A stretch of 64,000 bases of DNA from Ophiura sarsii (Eukaryota > Echinodermata > Ophiuroidea > Amphilepidida > Ophiuridae): contig CM069456.1 of the NCBI GenBank assembly GCA_035610835.1, forward strand, positions 34,021,359 through 34,085,358, given 5' to 3'. The notes below the pieces were generated by a model. That model was not told the DNA's origin and made no database searches. It saw nothing but the letters and a program-made list of their open reading frames with translations. This document shows positions 49,741-62,436 of this stretch, one piece after another. The stretch's first letter is position 1; every line of letters starts with the position of its first letter. Made by a program: the position numbers and the translations under genes.

Positions 49741-50239
49741 TTTTGTCATACATATGTTCAAGTCAAACAGTTCAACGGTGTCTCTTGGTGTCCCAATTGA
49801 ATGATGTTATGGTTTTAAATCTAAATTCAAGCAGTGAACCTAAAAACAAAATATACATGTAGGTAACAATACCAACGGGTGTCTACTACAGTATGAGTAT
49901 CGGATACTCTCACAAGTTGGTGCCAAGGACGGTATATTTTAGGGTTTTTCAGGATGGCTGATAGTGGCCATATTGGAGGTCAGAATCACCCCTAAACAAT
50001 ACAATGTAATACCAGAATTAGTAGAAAAGGACACCTCATCCATCCTTCTAGTTCATCTGGTGCCAGAGATATGACTTTTTTTTTAAATGTTATATCTGCT
50101 GTTGGCCATGGCCAACAGCAGCCATCTAAGATTTATGAGTCATCTTGCCCTAAATCTCTACGAAAAAACCCCAATTCCATTAGATTTGTAATGCCAAGAT
50201 TATTGACACCTACCATAATTATAGCCTGGTCTAGTTTGA

Positions 50240-53200
50240 TTAAACAGTCATTCTTTCTTGTCTGACAGACATAAGTTTTTGTCGAACGTCATCTTCCTCT
50301 CTTTCAATCTTCGCTTGTTCAACAACTTCCCCAGTCACTCCAAATTCACGCCCCAATCTCTTGAGTTCATCCAACGTCCTTTGATAGAAATCTTCCGATT
50401 TTCCGAGATCTCGTAATCCATAGTAGGCTTCGGCTAATTTATTTAGCGTATTTGCCCGCAGGTCAGAAAGTGGCTGTTCCGTCATGTGGACCTTCTCCAA
50501 AATGCCAAGACTCTCGTATAGTGAGTCACCAGCCTTTTGGTAATGTTCAAGCTTCAAATAGCATTCGCCTAACAATTGCATTGATTCAGCGGTAGATGTA
50601 TGATCTCCTAAATACTTCTTTCTAAGCTCAGCCGCTTTCTCGAAATTGATCACTGCGTTGCGCGCGTCTCCCATCCAGAAGTATACGTTCCCCCGGTTGT
50701 TGTAGATAAGGGATGTATCGCGATGATCAAGTCCCAGTTTTTTTCTCATTGTGTAAGCCTTGTCCAGGAGTTTCAGCGCTCGTTGATGCTCCCCTCGTTG
50801 TTGACTCAGATGTCGCGCAGCGTTATTAAAGGACACAATCATACTGATAGTCGGCTCCTTTAGAAACCTTTCCTTAACATCAAGTCCTAGAAAGCAGAAT
50901 TGTGATGCCTTCTCCGGTTGTCTGGTTTTCTCATATACTAGGCTGAGACTGTTATATCCAACGCCGATGGAAGGATGGTTCTCTCCCCACAGTTCACGCT
51001 TTACCTGTAGACTTTGAAGGTGATGTTTTTCAGCTTCTCTCGTTTTCCCTGTAAAAGAGTGATCAATATACAGGAATGAATCATTTCTTTAGCATGATGG
51101 TTGGTCCTTAGGTGAAGTGTAACGTACTCACGTGTTTTGGAACATTTAGAGTTTTGGAACATTTAGAGTTAGAGTTAGAGTTAGAGTTAGAGTTAGAGTT
51201 AGAGTTAGAGTTAGAGTTAGAGTTAGAGTTAGAGTTAGAGTTAGAGTTAGAGTTAGAGTTAGAGTTAGAGTTAGAGTTAGAGTTAGAGTTAGAGTTAGAG
51301 TTAGAGTTAGAGTTAGAGTTAGAGTTAGAGTTAGAGTTAGAGTTAGAGTTAGAGTTAGAGTTAGAGTTAGGGTTAGGGTTAGGGTTAGGGTTAGGGTTAG
51401 GGTTAGGGTTAGGGTTAGGGTTAGGGTTAGGGTTAGGGTTATGGTTATGGTTATGGTTATGGTTATGGTTATGGTTATGGTTATGGTTATGGTTATGGTT
51501 ATGGTTATGGTTATGGTTATGGTTATGGTTATGGTTATGGTTAGGGATATAGTCATGTTTATGATTCGGTTTTAGGGTCGAGATTAATGTTGTTTTGGTA
51601 ATGGGCATCGTTCCGACTTGGAACGTTAGCACAACACACTGAACTCTCACCGTATATCGCTGTAGCAGGTCTTATTATTATGGGATGTATTTCGACCTAT
51701 AACATTGTTGCCGTGTGCGTTGCTATAGGTCTCATGTGTGTGATTGTGTAGTAGGCCGACCGACAAAAACACACGATACCTTTATTGTACCACTTAAATA
51801 GCAAATATTTGTAGTATTGTATTTAATGGACAAAGGCCAAAACTTACTGTCGAAAAAAATCTCCTCGTACCAAAAAGGAAATAACTGATTGATTTTCCGT
51901 TCGATTTCGTCGGTTGAAATGGCAGAAGAATGTTAATGATGTCACACGTTCGATTTCGTCGGTTGAAATGGCAGAAGAATGTTAATGATGTCACACAGGC
52001 TGTCGATAGTATGCGTGCTCACCAACATGTTAATGCTATCATCTGCGCAGCTTATTTATGTTGGTTCTTTTTTTATGACTTTGGCCAAGCTTGGCCGATC
52101 TGAGATCGTCGTCTGCTTGCATTGTAGCGCCATCCTTCGACGGTTCAGAGCAATTGGTGCATTAAGAGATCAGTATGCACAAGAAAGTTGATACAATCTC
52201 ATGAGATGCATTTTATATTGTCCATTTCATTCCATGACGTCCAAAGTCGCAAGAATGATTGTTTTATACTTAATTCAAGGAGTTTTGATTTTTTTTTGTG
52301 TACCGGGCTGTGATACCGGTTTGCACTTTTTTGTACAGGAAATGTTTAAGTTTTACTTTTTACTTTTTTCTGTTACGTCACATTAAGGACACGTAGAAAT
52401 TAACTTACCTATCCAGGCATATGTGACTCCAAACATATAGTGAATATTCGCACGGCAACGTCGAATAGCACGTCTGGTATCACCTTCCAGATCTGTGTCG
52501 ATATCGATACACGGTTGGTCGTCGTCCGTCATTAGCGGTCCTGGTACCCGCGAGTTTGCCGAGCAGCTCTCCTCAAGCCGATTCAGAACATCGAGAGTTT
52601 CATGAAGTTGTCTGTATTTAAGAACCAACTAGATTTAATACGAGTTTGTGCCCCATTATTTTGTAAGGATAAATTCAAAAAAGACATCTTTAGAATATCG
52701 GCATGCCTCATTTTCATTCATGTCCATTGGTATTCTAGTACCCTGCGTATACAGGCTCCAACTGACATTACCTGGTTATAGCTTTGCTATAGTTTGACCA
52801 GTTTCAAATTGGCGAAGCCTTCTAACAGCAGCTAATAAATACAGAAGGACGTGGGCGCGCATGAACGCAACAAGCGCATTGTGTATCATGTGACGTGCGT
52901 GATACGTGCATGCGACCAAACGCTCGCATGGCGCAGTTTCGTTGTATGCGTCACGCTTGCATGTTCCAAAATCTCACTTATGAGCTTGAATTACTTTGGC
53001 GCTCGGAAAGATAGAAACCGAATATTTTTCGCCAATTTGGAACTTATTGAACTACAGCGTGTATCAAAAAGAACGCAAAACTTTTTGTCGAAAGCTGTAC
53101 GGTCACGGTAAAATTTAAATCACTCAAAAAATTATATATTCTGTTTGGTCTACTCATTGGCTATCACATAGTCAAATTACAACGATATCGATTATTTATT

Positions 53201-55865
53201 CGCTGAGATATTGAAGGTATAAGTAGAGAAGTGCAAACACGTTTTACATCGTTCGTTCGTTCTAAAACTTGGATTTTCCTGTCCGATTAGTGTTATGGGT
53301 TAACAGTTTAATAACTATGTAACCTTAATGTCTGGAAAGGTTTATCTTAATTTCCTTTGTTTGAGTAAGGTGGTACATAAAATCATTGAATCGTGTAATC
53401 TGATAATCTTTCGACCATTTGAATACGTTAATCACCCTTTTTAAGTTCTGAACCACCGATTGCTACGATCGCCACATAATGTCTATGGTACTTTTTTCAT
53501 AAATTAAAGTTCATAATCGATGCATCTTAAAACAAGGACAGCATTTTGAGGGTCGAGCAGTACCATAACAACAGACTAACAATGACTGATTCATACAAGA
53601 CAATTACTACCTTCACTGGACTATTCCATTTGTTTATCTTTTGAATAATGTGCCATACTGTTTTATTTATGACATTAACGAAAGAAAAAGAGAGAGGGTT
53701 TGCAAACAGACTTTGTAATCTGGATTTTCAAGTTGTGTCATTAACTATCAACTTATGTATTGTCAGATTTAATTAATATTTATATGATACTGTAATAGCC
53801 AGACATTTGATACCTTTAACATGACATTTTCTTCTCAGAATGATGAGTTTGATTCCAATTATTTAAGTACGTGTATCGTTGATATCTCAGTGAATCAATA
53901 ATCGATATCGCTGTAATTTGACTATGTGGTAGCCAATAAGTACACCTAACAGAATATATAAATTTCAGAGTGATTTGTGATTTGCCGTAATCGAAGAGCT
54001 CGCGACAAAAAAGTGTTGCGGGTTTTTTTTATACACCCTGTATAGTATTTGATTTAAAGCACAAAAGATGATATGTATTGATTAATATTGTTCATGGCTC
54101 AAATGGCTTGTTGTGTTAAAAGAAAAGAAAATGGGCGATATTTTCTTTTAGCAAACCCTGTATTTTTCTACTATCAAAATCAACAACATTTACTTACAAA
54201 TATGTAAATTTAGGATTCAGTTTCTTATGTTGTCAAATTCGACATTTGTTTTATTTTTCTAGATAATGATTGATTGACTTACGTGATCGCTTCCATTATC
54301 AGTCCTCTTGAGTGCAGATTCCCTGCTATGTAGTACATCAGGATTGCCATATCCAAAGTATCTCCGCGATGTTTAAGAAGGCGCATTGCTTTCATGTATT
54401 GCTCGTACTCTAACATAAAATCTGTTTTTGCCGATCCTAGCATTACGCCATAACTCAACAGCATTCGGGCTTCATTTAACTTATTGACTCCTCCGGGTTG
54501 GTCAGGGTTCTGGGCTGCATTTACGCACGCCTTGTAGAACTCAACTGCTTCTGCGGTGGGGAGGAACGTTTCAATGACAGAGTTGGCTTTGTAAGCCACG
54601 TCCATGAAAATGTTCGTGTTCTCTCCGAGACAATGGATAGCTTCTCGCAGAAGCTTTTCGATATTTCTGATTTCAATTTGGAATACCGGAAGATGTTTAG
54701 CATAGTTTCCTTCAAGTAAGGGTACAATGTTCATAAGAAGACGTCCATAGAACGCGCAGTAACGACTGCGAACTTCGTTTAAATCCTGGCCGACTAGGCT
54801 GTATTTGTCTTCGACAAAAGTTCGTAGAAACTGATGTATATGAAAACGCGTAGGTCTACTGCTTGAGTCGAGAAGATCATATATGTCTATGAGTGATCGA
54901 TCTTGGAGTGGAGACAACAAATCGTGTTTTATCACAGCAATGCTTGGGGTGGCTGTTGCTGAACTACTGGATGAGGTAATACTCCGCGCTGCTTCGCCGG
55001 TAAAAGACGCAGGAATGAAGGCCAATTTCCGGTAATCTCTGCGTAGTCTACGCGGCAAACTTTCCAGACAGACGTTGATCACACTCTTGACTCGCGCCAT
55101 ATTTCCCAAATAATCGCCATTGATCAGTGTGTCAATCCAAGCGCGACGCAATCGATCGACCAGTTCTTCAGGGCTCACGCCTCCGATTCTTAGAATGGCT
55201 ACGATGAGCAGTATGGCAATTGGAAAACCCTCTGAACAATCTGCTAACTCATCTAGATTTCGACCTAGGTCAACATTGTCAGAAATGACGAGTAATCCGT
55301 CCTTCCGTTCGTTCATTTCCAGTGGGCGGATTTCAATGTTGCGCAGCTTCGTTACCGATCTTGGCAATTGGAATTTCACCGTTGATGTTACAAGAATAAA
55401 CACTCTTGAGGATTCCTCCAGCAACTCTTCACAGAATTCAAGGAAGTCACCACCAGACTCATCAGTTGACAAAATATCTTCGATACCGTCTAGAACTAAC
55501 AGTTCGAGCCTTGATTCATCATATCTAGAACCAATAAACTCTCGAATGACCTGGTGTGCGTTAGACATGTTAGAGTAGGCAATACAACTGCCGAATGTGA
55601 TGCCTATCTGTTTCAGTACATTTGCCATTCGCGTTTCGCCTTGCAAATCAATATAGTGCGAATCGATATGGAATCCATTGGCATTGCATTCGAGATCCAA
55701 TTCTATTGACACTTGCTTGACCAATGAAGTTTTACCAATAGCAGGTGGCCCTGTAATCTGTATCATTTGAAATGCATCTCCGGTTCGATCGAGCATGAAA
55801 TTCAAAACGGATTCTTTCAGATCTCTTCGCTCATCAGTTCTGCCGATAAAGAATCCCTCATCCAT
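50240..55865 (-). CDS. STAND gene B: NB-ARC ATPase with TPRs, without membrane anchor
   Basis: Three exons, join of 55865-54283, 52611-52409 and 51048-50240, 864 residues, with GTAAGT donors, TACAG acceptors and the same phases and the same 203-base middle exon as gene A. The ATPase motifs match A: GPPAIGKT, LLVLDGIED, VFILVTST, GFPIA, FHIHQFLR. Against A, exon 1 has inserted residues after LDLEC and near AYSNMSNAH and lacks two near ATPS; the reading frame is kept throughout, which argues for use rather than decay. Exon 3 follows A through the TPRs to SVRQER, then reads MTV and stops; the A-type transmembrane tail is missing, and the DNA beyond no longer resembles A. The protein is therefore probably soluble. 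Intron 1 took up two TIR elements (52801-53044 and 53055-54040). Sensor role is inferred. Confidence 0.87.
51163..51546. repeat. Hexamer array (TTAGAG)34-(TTAGGG)12-(TTATGG)17 in intron 2 of gene B
   Basis: 34 copies of TTAGAG (51163-51366), 12 of TTAGGG (51367-51438), 17 of TTATGG (51439-51540), then one TTAGGG, all in one phase. TTAGGG is the animal telomere repeat. Gene A has a degenerate GGGTTG array in the same intron. Long frames across it are artefacts of the repeat. Confidence 0.97.
51899..51996. repeat. 49-bp perfect tandem duplication
   Basis: GTTCGATTTCGTCGGTTGAA and the rest of the unit occur twice without change (51899-51947, 51948-51996), within intron 2 of gene B. Confidence 0.9.
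52801..53044. mobile_element. Small TIR element in intron 1 of gene B
   Basis: GTTTCAAATTGGCGA at the left is complementary to TCGCCAATTTGGAAC at the right except for one base. A related copy starts at 36598. Confidence 0.55.
53055..54040. mobile_element. Mariner-like TIR element in intron 1 of gene B
   Basis: The left end CAGCGTGTATCAAAAAGAACG and right end complement CAGGGTGTATAAAAAAAACCC pair for more than 150 bases (for example ATAGTCAAATTACA-CGATATCGATTATT), with TA at 53053-53054 and 54041-54042. No transposase frame. Absent from intron 1 of gene A, so it arrived after the duplication or was lost there. Confidence 0.75.
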
Positions 55866-56494
55866 TTTGTATGGTGGTTTGTTTGTTTCGTGAGGTCCTC
55901 AAATAGAATATATCGTAATCATACTATGTAATGAGAGTAATTTTCACGGAGGCAATCTGGATGGAGGCAACGATAAATACATTAAGAAATAGAATAGTGT
56001 TTGCATGGGCCATACCGTCAGTCAGGTATACGGTGGAAATGTGATCAAATAAATTTACTGGACACGTGACTCCTGTTGATCTGCTTAGGTGAACGAAACA
56101 GAGAAATGTTCCGGGATGTGAACCCCTCACTATACAACAGTATAGGAATATTATGAGGGGAACACAAATAATGAAAAGAAAATGGGATTTTGTTTTATGT
56201 TTTCATAAATGTTAAACAAATATTAGACAAAGAATATATCAATTAGAAATGAAACCTATATAAAGAATATAAAGATATGATGACAATATTATCTGTTCAT
56301 AGAGGAAACCAAACTTACCACAATATTTTGTGCGAAGCGAGTTATCCTTTCCTACATTATTTCTATTCTTTCTCTGTCTATTCACGTTTATACTTGTTAT
56401 CAATTGCATAGCGACATAATGATCATATTTGTCCTAGTAAACCCCATCCATGCTACGTCATTACGCTCGTTTTATCCGCTTATATCAACTCCGG
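55866..56494 (-). other. 5' flank of STAND gene B
   Basis: Collinear with 29458-30063 upstream of gene A. Both genes thus share ancestral control DNA. Confidence 0.5.
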
Positions 56495-56700
56495 TGCCAA
56501 ATACAGGCTGTCCCAAAATGATTAATACCCATCGATGCCCAAAGTTCATTAATTGTTTTCGTTATCAAAATCAATGAGATTTAGGCTCGTTTATATTTCA
56601 TTATCTTTGACATACTGTACCCTTTCATTAACATATTAGATCGTGAATATAGGACATATTTAACTCAGGTTACACTCCATTGTGTAACAAAAAATAATCT
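56495..56700. repeat. TIR arm of the 30066-31041 family
   Basis: ACAGGCTGTCCCAAAATGATT onward matches 30065-30250. The interior of the element continues at about 58540 after an insertion of about 1.8 kb. Confidence 0.6.
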
Positions 56701-57378
56701 CTCAATGGTCACAGGTCACTAATAGGTATATCAAATAAGGTGGGATCGTTTCAAAAAATCCTTAAAGTCGTGATACGTGTCTCTATTTTAAATAGAAGTT
56801 GTCAAAAAGACATAACATTTTTGGTATCATATTAAAGACAATTTATCCAGCTACCGAATAAAAAAAAGAATTAAAGCCACATGTTTAGCAACAGTGAAGT
56901 TATCAATCTAAACGTCGAGTGAGTCAAGGGGTGGGTGGCCCATACATGTAGGTTTCTACACAAAATAGTGGAAAACTAGAACTTTTGAGATTGATGCCAT
57001 TTTAAAATTATACATAGGAAAGTTTTCAAACTTCTCATATGTGTTAATAACATGTGCCTGCTAGTATGAATAATAATATTGAATTGTTATCTAGACATTC
57101 TCTACTAGAATATGAGGTTCAATTCAGGGAGTGTTTTAATGTAAAAAACACACAGTTTTATTCATTTTATTGATTAAACAATGGCCAAATCGCAGTCTCT
57201 CTATTTCATTTGTGTGACTCTTCGGTCCTTTTCTACCCTGGGTAGTAAAACATTTAACTAAAAAAGCCAGAAGTGTTTCTTCACAGAGTTGTTCATAGAT
57301 TGATGAAAATTTTGCTATTTAGACCTATTTTGGACCACCCTGTATTTAAAATAAAAAGAATTTTAACGATATTCGTGT

Positions 57379-58070
57379 AGTTCAGTTTCAGTTTCAGTTT
57401 CAGTTTTTTATTTGTTTTCATCTCGGTAAACATATACAGTAACAGTTATTTATAAATACAAATATACAGGAGATGTGGATGCCAGTCTAAAACGCAGAGC
57501 GTGAGGAAGATGGCACCCAATGATAAAATAATTACAATTGAATAAATAATAGTATAATACATAATATCAATAAAAGGGAGTAATACAAAGATGTAGGTTA
57601 CAGTAACAGATTAATTTATACGGATCGTAGATACAGTGTATAGGGTGTTCATACAATGAGATTACTAATAGTTATAAGCTATACACTGAATATGTGAATA
57701 CATACAGTAAAAATGAGGGGGCAGGACAAAAACATTAGACAGACATTTACATTAAATTGATAAATTACTTAATTGAAGCGTACTCGTTGTTAAACATTTC
57801 AGAGCGATATTGGAGTAGGATGTATTTTTTTAGGTGAATTTTAAATATAGCAAGTGACTTGCAGATTTTAAGAGTGTTGCTCATGTTATTCCAAATAAGT
57901 GGACCTTGGGATCTGAATGTATTCTCAGCCAGTTTGGTATGAGTAGGAGCAATGAGAATATCAGTGGCATGACGCGTATTGTGATTATGGATATCAGAGT
58001 GATTGATAAATAGGGTGGCAGGGAGGTCATTTTGATAACCATTTTCTTTTAAATTAGATAGTCCATGCTA
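57379..58070 (-). mobile_element. LINE 3' fragment with ACTGAA hexamer tail
   Basis: Minus strand from about 58010 to the stop at 57768-57766 reads HNHNTRHATDILI, LAENTFRSQGPLIWNNMS, CKSLAIFKIHLKKYILLQY, the usual C-terminal end of a LINE protein (G-LWN motif). The 3' end carries several CTGAAA repeats (57380-57405), a LINE-type microsatellite tail. Different family from the two ATT-tailed copies. It sits inside the duplicated block B only. Confidence 0.65.
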
Positions 58071-58539
58071 ACTTAATTTCATAGAATATTATATACAAAC
58101 CTTCATTTTATGCATTATTTCATCATAATGTGAACATTTTGGGCAAGTGATTCTTAGCAAATTTGGTAGCACCTTCTGCGGTTGTTCTGATTTTGGTGAT
58201 GGTGACTATCTTCAGCTAAACCCTAATTGTACAACCTATCAAAATATTTTGTGAGGAGCAAAAACGATCAACTTTTTTTATGTTCCACCCTATACAAATT
58301 TTACACACCCTGTATAATTTGATTCCTTTTTGCAAAAGTGCAAAACCTTGAATCATAAGCTTTCCAACAATATATAGTTTGTGGGTCATTAAGTATGTAA
58401 AACTTAAGTTTTGTCCCGTTTAATCAGATTTGGTGCATTCCTCAACATTATTAGAAGTGAAACATTTTTTTCGACCAGTTTGTGACTTCTGACCCAATCT
58501 CATGTCTGCTTTTGTTCCTTGCTATTTTAAAGAGTCAAA

Positions 58540-59640
58540 ATGGATCGTCACACATGAGTGATCACAAGCTTTATTTCTATATGAGCTTGTTTTGAGGCTA
58601 GGTAAATGTTAGTCATTGGTAAAGTAACAATTACTTTAGACTTCTTTTTCATTTTGGGTGGAGTTTCTTACAGAATTAGTAAACATGAATTAGTCTTTTA
58701 CTTTTTAAGCTCAATAATTTTATCCCAAATGTGACCATTACATCTAAGCTACTGCTAATTCCCCCAATACCACTTCATTAGCTATTTAAAAGTCCCTAAA
58801 CACTTGTCAAATAAAACAATGCATGGGGTCACTTAAGTGTGACGAACTTCTTTTACACGTAAAATAGAATTGAAAGGAAGAATTAATAATGACAACCAAA
58901 CCCAATTAAAGTTCAAACAGAAAAAGGAACACTAGAATATTAGTTGTTTCTTTCAAACGCACACATTTGTTTGGACTTTGTTGTCGAAAAGGTGAAATGT
59001 CCTCGATTTTTTTCTCTTCAATTCCGATAAGCCAGACAATCGTATATCACATGCTTTATTTACATGGATGATATATATCAGAATGTCAACATGAATTTTC
59101 GTTTTATTATCATTTTCTAAATTTCAATTTTGCATTGAACGATATACCATAACGTAATAAAGACCGTTGATATCGTCATACAAAGTCATTAATACATTAA
59201 CCATTCGTATTGACTTAAAGGACCACGTGATGTGCCATTGACGTAATTTTGATACTTTGGTCGCGTAGGTACAGGCTGTTCCATAATGATTAATACCCAT
59301 CGGTGGCCATAATTAATTAATTGTTTTCATCATCAAAATCAATGGGATGAGGTACGTGATTTTTGCATCATCTGTGACATACTGTACCCTTTCATTATAA
59401 TTTTAGATTATGAATATCGGATTTATCAAACTCAAGATACACTCCATGCATTATGTAAAATATGGGGATTTCACCTTTTCGACAAAGTGCAAACTAACGT
59501 GTGTATTTGAAAGAAACAAATAATATTCTCTTAATCTCTTATCAACTAATATAGTCTTGTGTTCCTTTTTCTGTTTGAACTTTTATTGGGTTTGGTTGTT
59601 CAAATTAAGTGACCCCATGCATTGTTTTATTTGACTATAC
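58540..59640. repeat. Rearranged block-B copy of 30310-31320, partly inverted
   Basis: 58540-58990 follows 30340-30850 directly (GAGTGATCACAAGCTTT, TGCATGGGGTCACTTAAGTGTGACG). 59010-59640 follows 31310-30640 in reverse (ATCACATGCTTTATTTACATGG, GGGGATTTCACCTTTTCGACAAAGTGC). The switch falls near 59000. Confidence 0.6.
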
Positions 59641-59890
59641 TATTAAGAAATTTTTCAAAATGGTGATTTTTAAATATTGCCAGGCTATTAAATTTTAAAT
59701 AATTTGGTAAGCAAATTGCAAAATTTGATCTAATGATGGTGATAAAATGTGCGCGCAGCGCGCCAACATTTGATATGTTATGCTAAAATGGTCAAATTTT
59801 GTCAATATTTTTCACCTTTTAGAAAAAATGTTGCTTGGTTTTTTTTGGGGGGGAGCAAATTGGGGGACAGGAAATATGGTTGGTGGGGGG

Positions 59891-61130
59891 CTGTACCTCT
59901 TGCATCACAAGTGCGCGAGACACTTACACTGAGGAGTGACTGGTTGAAGAAAATATAATATTTACTGGTAGTAGTTCCCTTTCTATCTACAAACGAAACT
60001 AGCCTGTTGGATGTCTGAGTTCAATGTGCCATGAATAAAAAAGTATATTGTCCCTGGTGGTCAGCAGTAACAAAAACTAATTCAACCGCGTTGACCCGTG
60101 AATTAAAAGGTATTCTGAAACTAATTTCAACTGCGTTGAAACTAATTTAACCGCGTTAATCCGTAAATTATAATGTTGCCCAATGCTAAGGCATTTGCCT
60201 TTAATGAACAACATAAACCTAGAAATATCACTTGATATTTTAATTTGAAATAATTTGTTTTACCCTTTTATTTCACATAAATGACTATATCCCGCATTTT
60301 ACAGCACAAAAAAAGCTCACACCTTTTTTTATCACACCCATTTGGAGACTTGTAACCTTACAGAATATATTGATTATCTATAAAGGTTCTTGTTATAGCT
60401 TCTATAATGTCCCCTTATTGGTATTAACATATTGGGAAATCCTAGCTCATGTAATGTTGGCTTATATTTTTCATCTTGTAAATTCCCACAGTATGCACGC
60501 AAGAATTACAATGCTGAAGATTGACTGTTCTATTTTTAATGTTTAATGTTTAGCATTTTGTAAATCCCTACAATTTAAATTTTAAAAATAATACATAAAT
60601 TCTTTTTAAATATTTCGAATAATCTTAATAATGTTATGCGTTATATAGGCCTACCCGGTAGTACCAATGCCCAAATTGAAAATTCCCGAAAATTCCCAAT
60701 ATTCCTTGGGCTGATGGGCCCTTCAAAATTCACGGAATGTGTCTGTGAAGAAAGCATGCACTTGAGAGATTACAAACTACAATCACATCAATACTTAATG
60801 ACACTCTTTACTCACCATGTAAACGAACATTTCAAATAATGTATCCATACACTAATTTCAAATCGAAACCGGTTTCGAAACCATATCCATGTACGTTCAT
60901 AAGTCAAACGCCTGCCAACACCTGTTTGCTCACCTCATTGAATGTATCACATTCATGATGTATACTTCAATGACGTGCATAGACTCTATATATGATGCAT
61001 AAATAGATCAAAGGCCAAGTCCATGTCGCTAGCGGCCAATGTATGCACACACAAGATAATGTGGCCGGCGTTGATGGAGCTGTTGCGGAGACAGTCTTGG
61101 TTACCAGACAGTCTGTTGGTTACAGCAGCA
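59891..61130. repeat. Block B pieces matching 33597-33970, 39500-40290 and 41970-42025
   Basis: The three block A pieces, which are kilobases apart, are adjacent here at about 60282 and 61040. Block A therefore gained, or block B lost, the 5.5-kb satellite region and the ~1.7-kb satellite region. Confidence 0.7.
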
Positions 61131-62436
61131 GATAGGGCTGGGGTAGACTGAATCCCTCAGTCTCCTAACATGGCGCACGGACGCGAAGCTGTGCTGTGTT
61201 GAAGACTGAAGAACAAGCAGCGCGAACGGTGCCGGTTTTTTTGCGGTTCTGCGCGATATGCGTCTGATCGCATTACACTGCGGCATCCGCGTCATTGTGT
61301 TATCGCGCGCATTTAATTTCAAGATGCACTACCTGCACACGCACAGCCGCCGCTGGTCCGGGCGCTGGTCTTGCTTGGCGAGCGGGAATCACTCAATTAA
61401 CATGTGTTTGTTGCAGGCTTGGTTTGTTGTCATAAAATGACAATGTTGTTGTGTGTGAAGAGTTGATCAAATACGAACGAACGTTCTCATTCATCATATG
61501 GGCAAAACATTCTGTACATTATTTATTCGGAATTGACTTATTTTGTCCACTTTCGGAACTTTATTGGTGTGTTGTTGAGCAGGTTTGTTAGTATTAATCT
61601 GATATTATCTCTCGTCGATTTATCATTAAAATTCATGGTAATTATGGGCATGACCGCGATGGATTATAAAATGTTTCGTATAGTGACCGTTCTTTAGGCC
61701 AAATAAAAAATAACATGTTTCACGTCCCCTACTCAACTGCTTCCTTTTTTTCAGCAGAGAGATGTTATAATACTATTACACCCCCTGCTTTCAGTAAACC
61801 TATCCTAAAATTCTAGGCTTATAAGGATCAAGGCGGAGTTCCAATAGTATACCACACCACTGCATGTCTTTAATTACCCGGCTGGTTTGGTGTTCACCCC
61901 CCCCCCCCCCCCCCCCCCCCCCCAACCAACCAAGAAATAAAACGAGCCTCACTGCTCTTCAAGTTTCGCAACCAAACATGCAATACCACGCTGGTACTGC
62001 CACTGGGGATTGTTTATGTTTATACTAAAAATAATTTTTAAAAAGTGCCCTCATCCTCCTTTTTTTATTCGTCTGTACAGTGTACGGGAAACTAGTTTTT
62101 ATTTTTATTTCGTCAAGTGCGGTATCCTGTAAGTGCAAGAATCCCTTTTTTCTTCAACATCTTGTGTCGCAAATCATGTGTCCCAGGCTCCCAGCCAAGA
62201 GTCAAGGACAAACGTGAAACAAGTTGGCACTCGTGTTTTTGCTCAAATAATTGAGTCTCAGGATCCATGGTCAGAATGTCAGGTCAATTCCAAGACAAGA
62301 TGATGAGTAAATTCATAGAAAATTAATAAAGATAATTAATTCTGCTCAATCAACGCTGCGCAATGACGTCAGAGAGTTTACTATAGATTGCGGCAGCATT
62401 TATACACAGCGGTGCCAGAAGTTATCTTTACTATTA
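61130..62436. other. No gene seen; C tract at 61897-61923
   Basis: 61140-61440 is richer in CG dinucleotides, for example TTCTGCGCGATATGCG, and could be an unmethylated or promoter-like patch, but no first exon is evident. Confidence 0.3.

Noticed and set aside
51108..51650. Three long overlapping frames with (LE)n, (TL)n and (NS)n-type peptides
   Set aside because: They are translations of the TTAGAG/TTAGGG/TTATGG hexamer array inside intron 2 of gene B.
25405..55865. Bacterial origin of the STAND genes (contamination or recent transfer)
   Set aside because: Both genes have introns with canonical splice sites and conserved phases, and sit among animal transposons.
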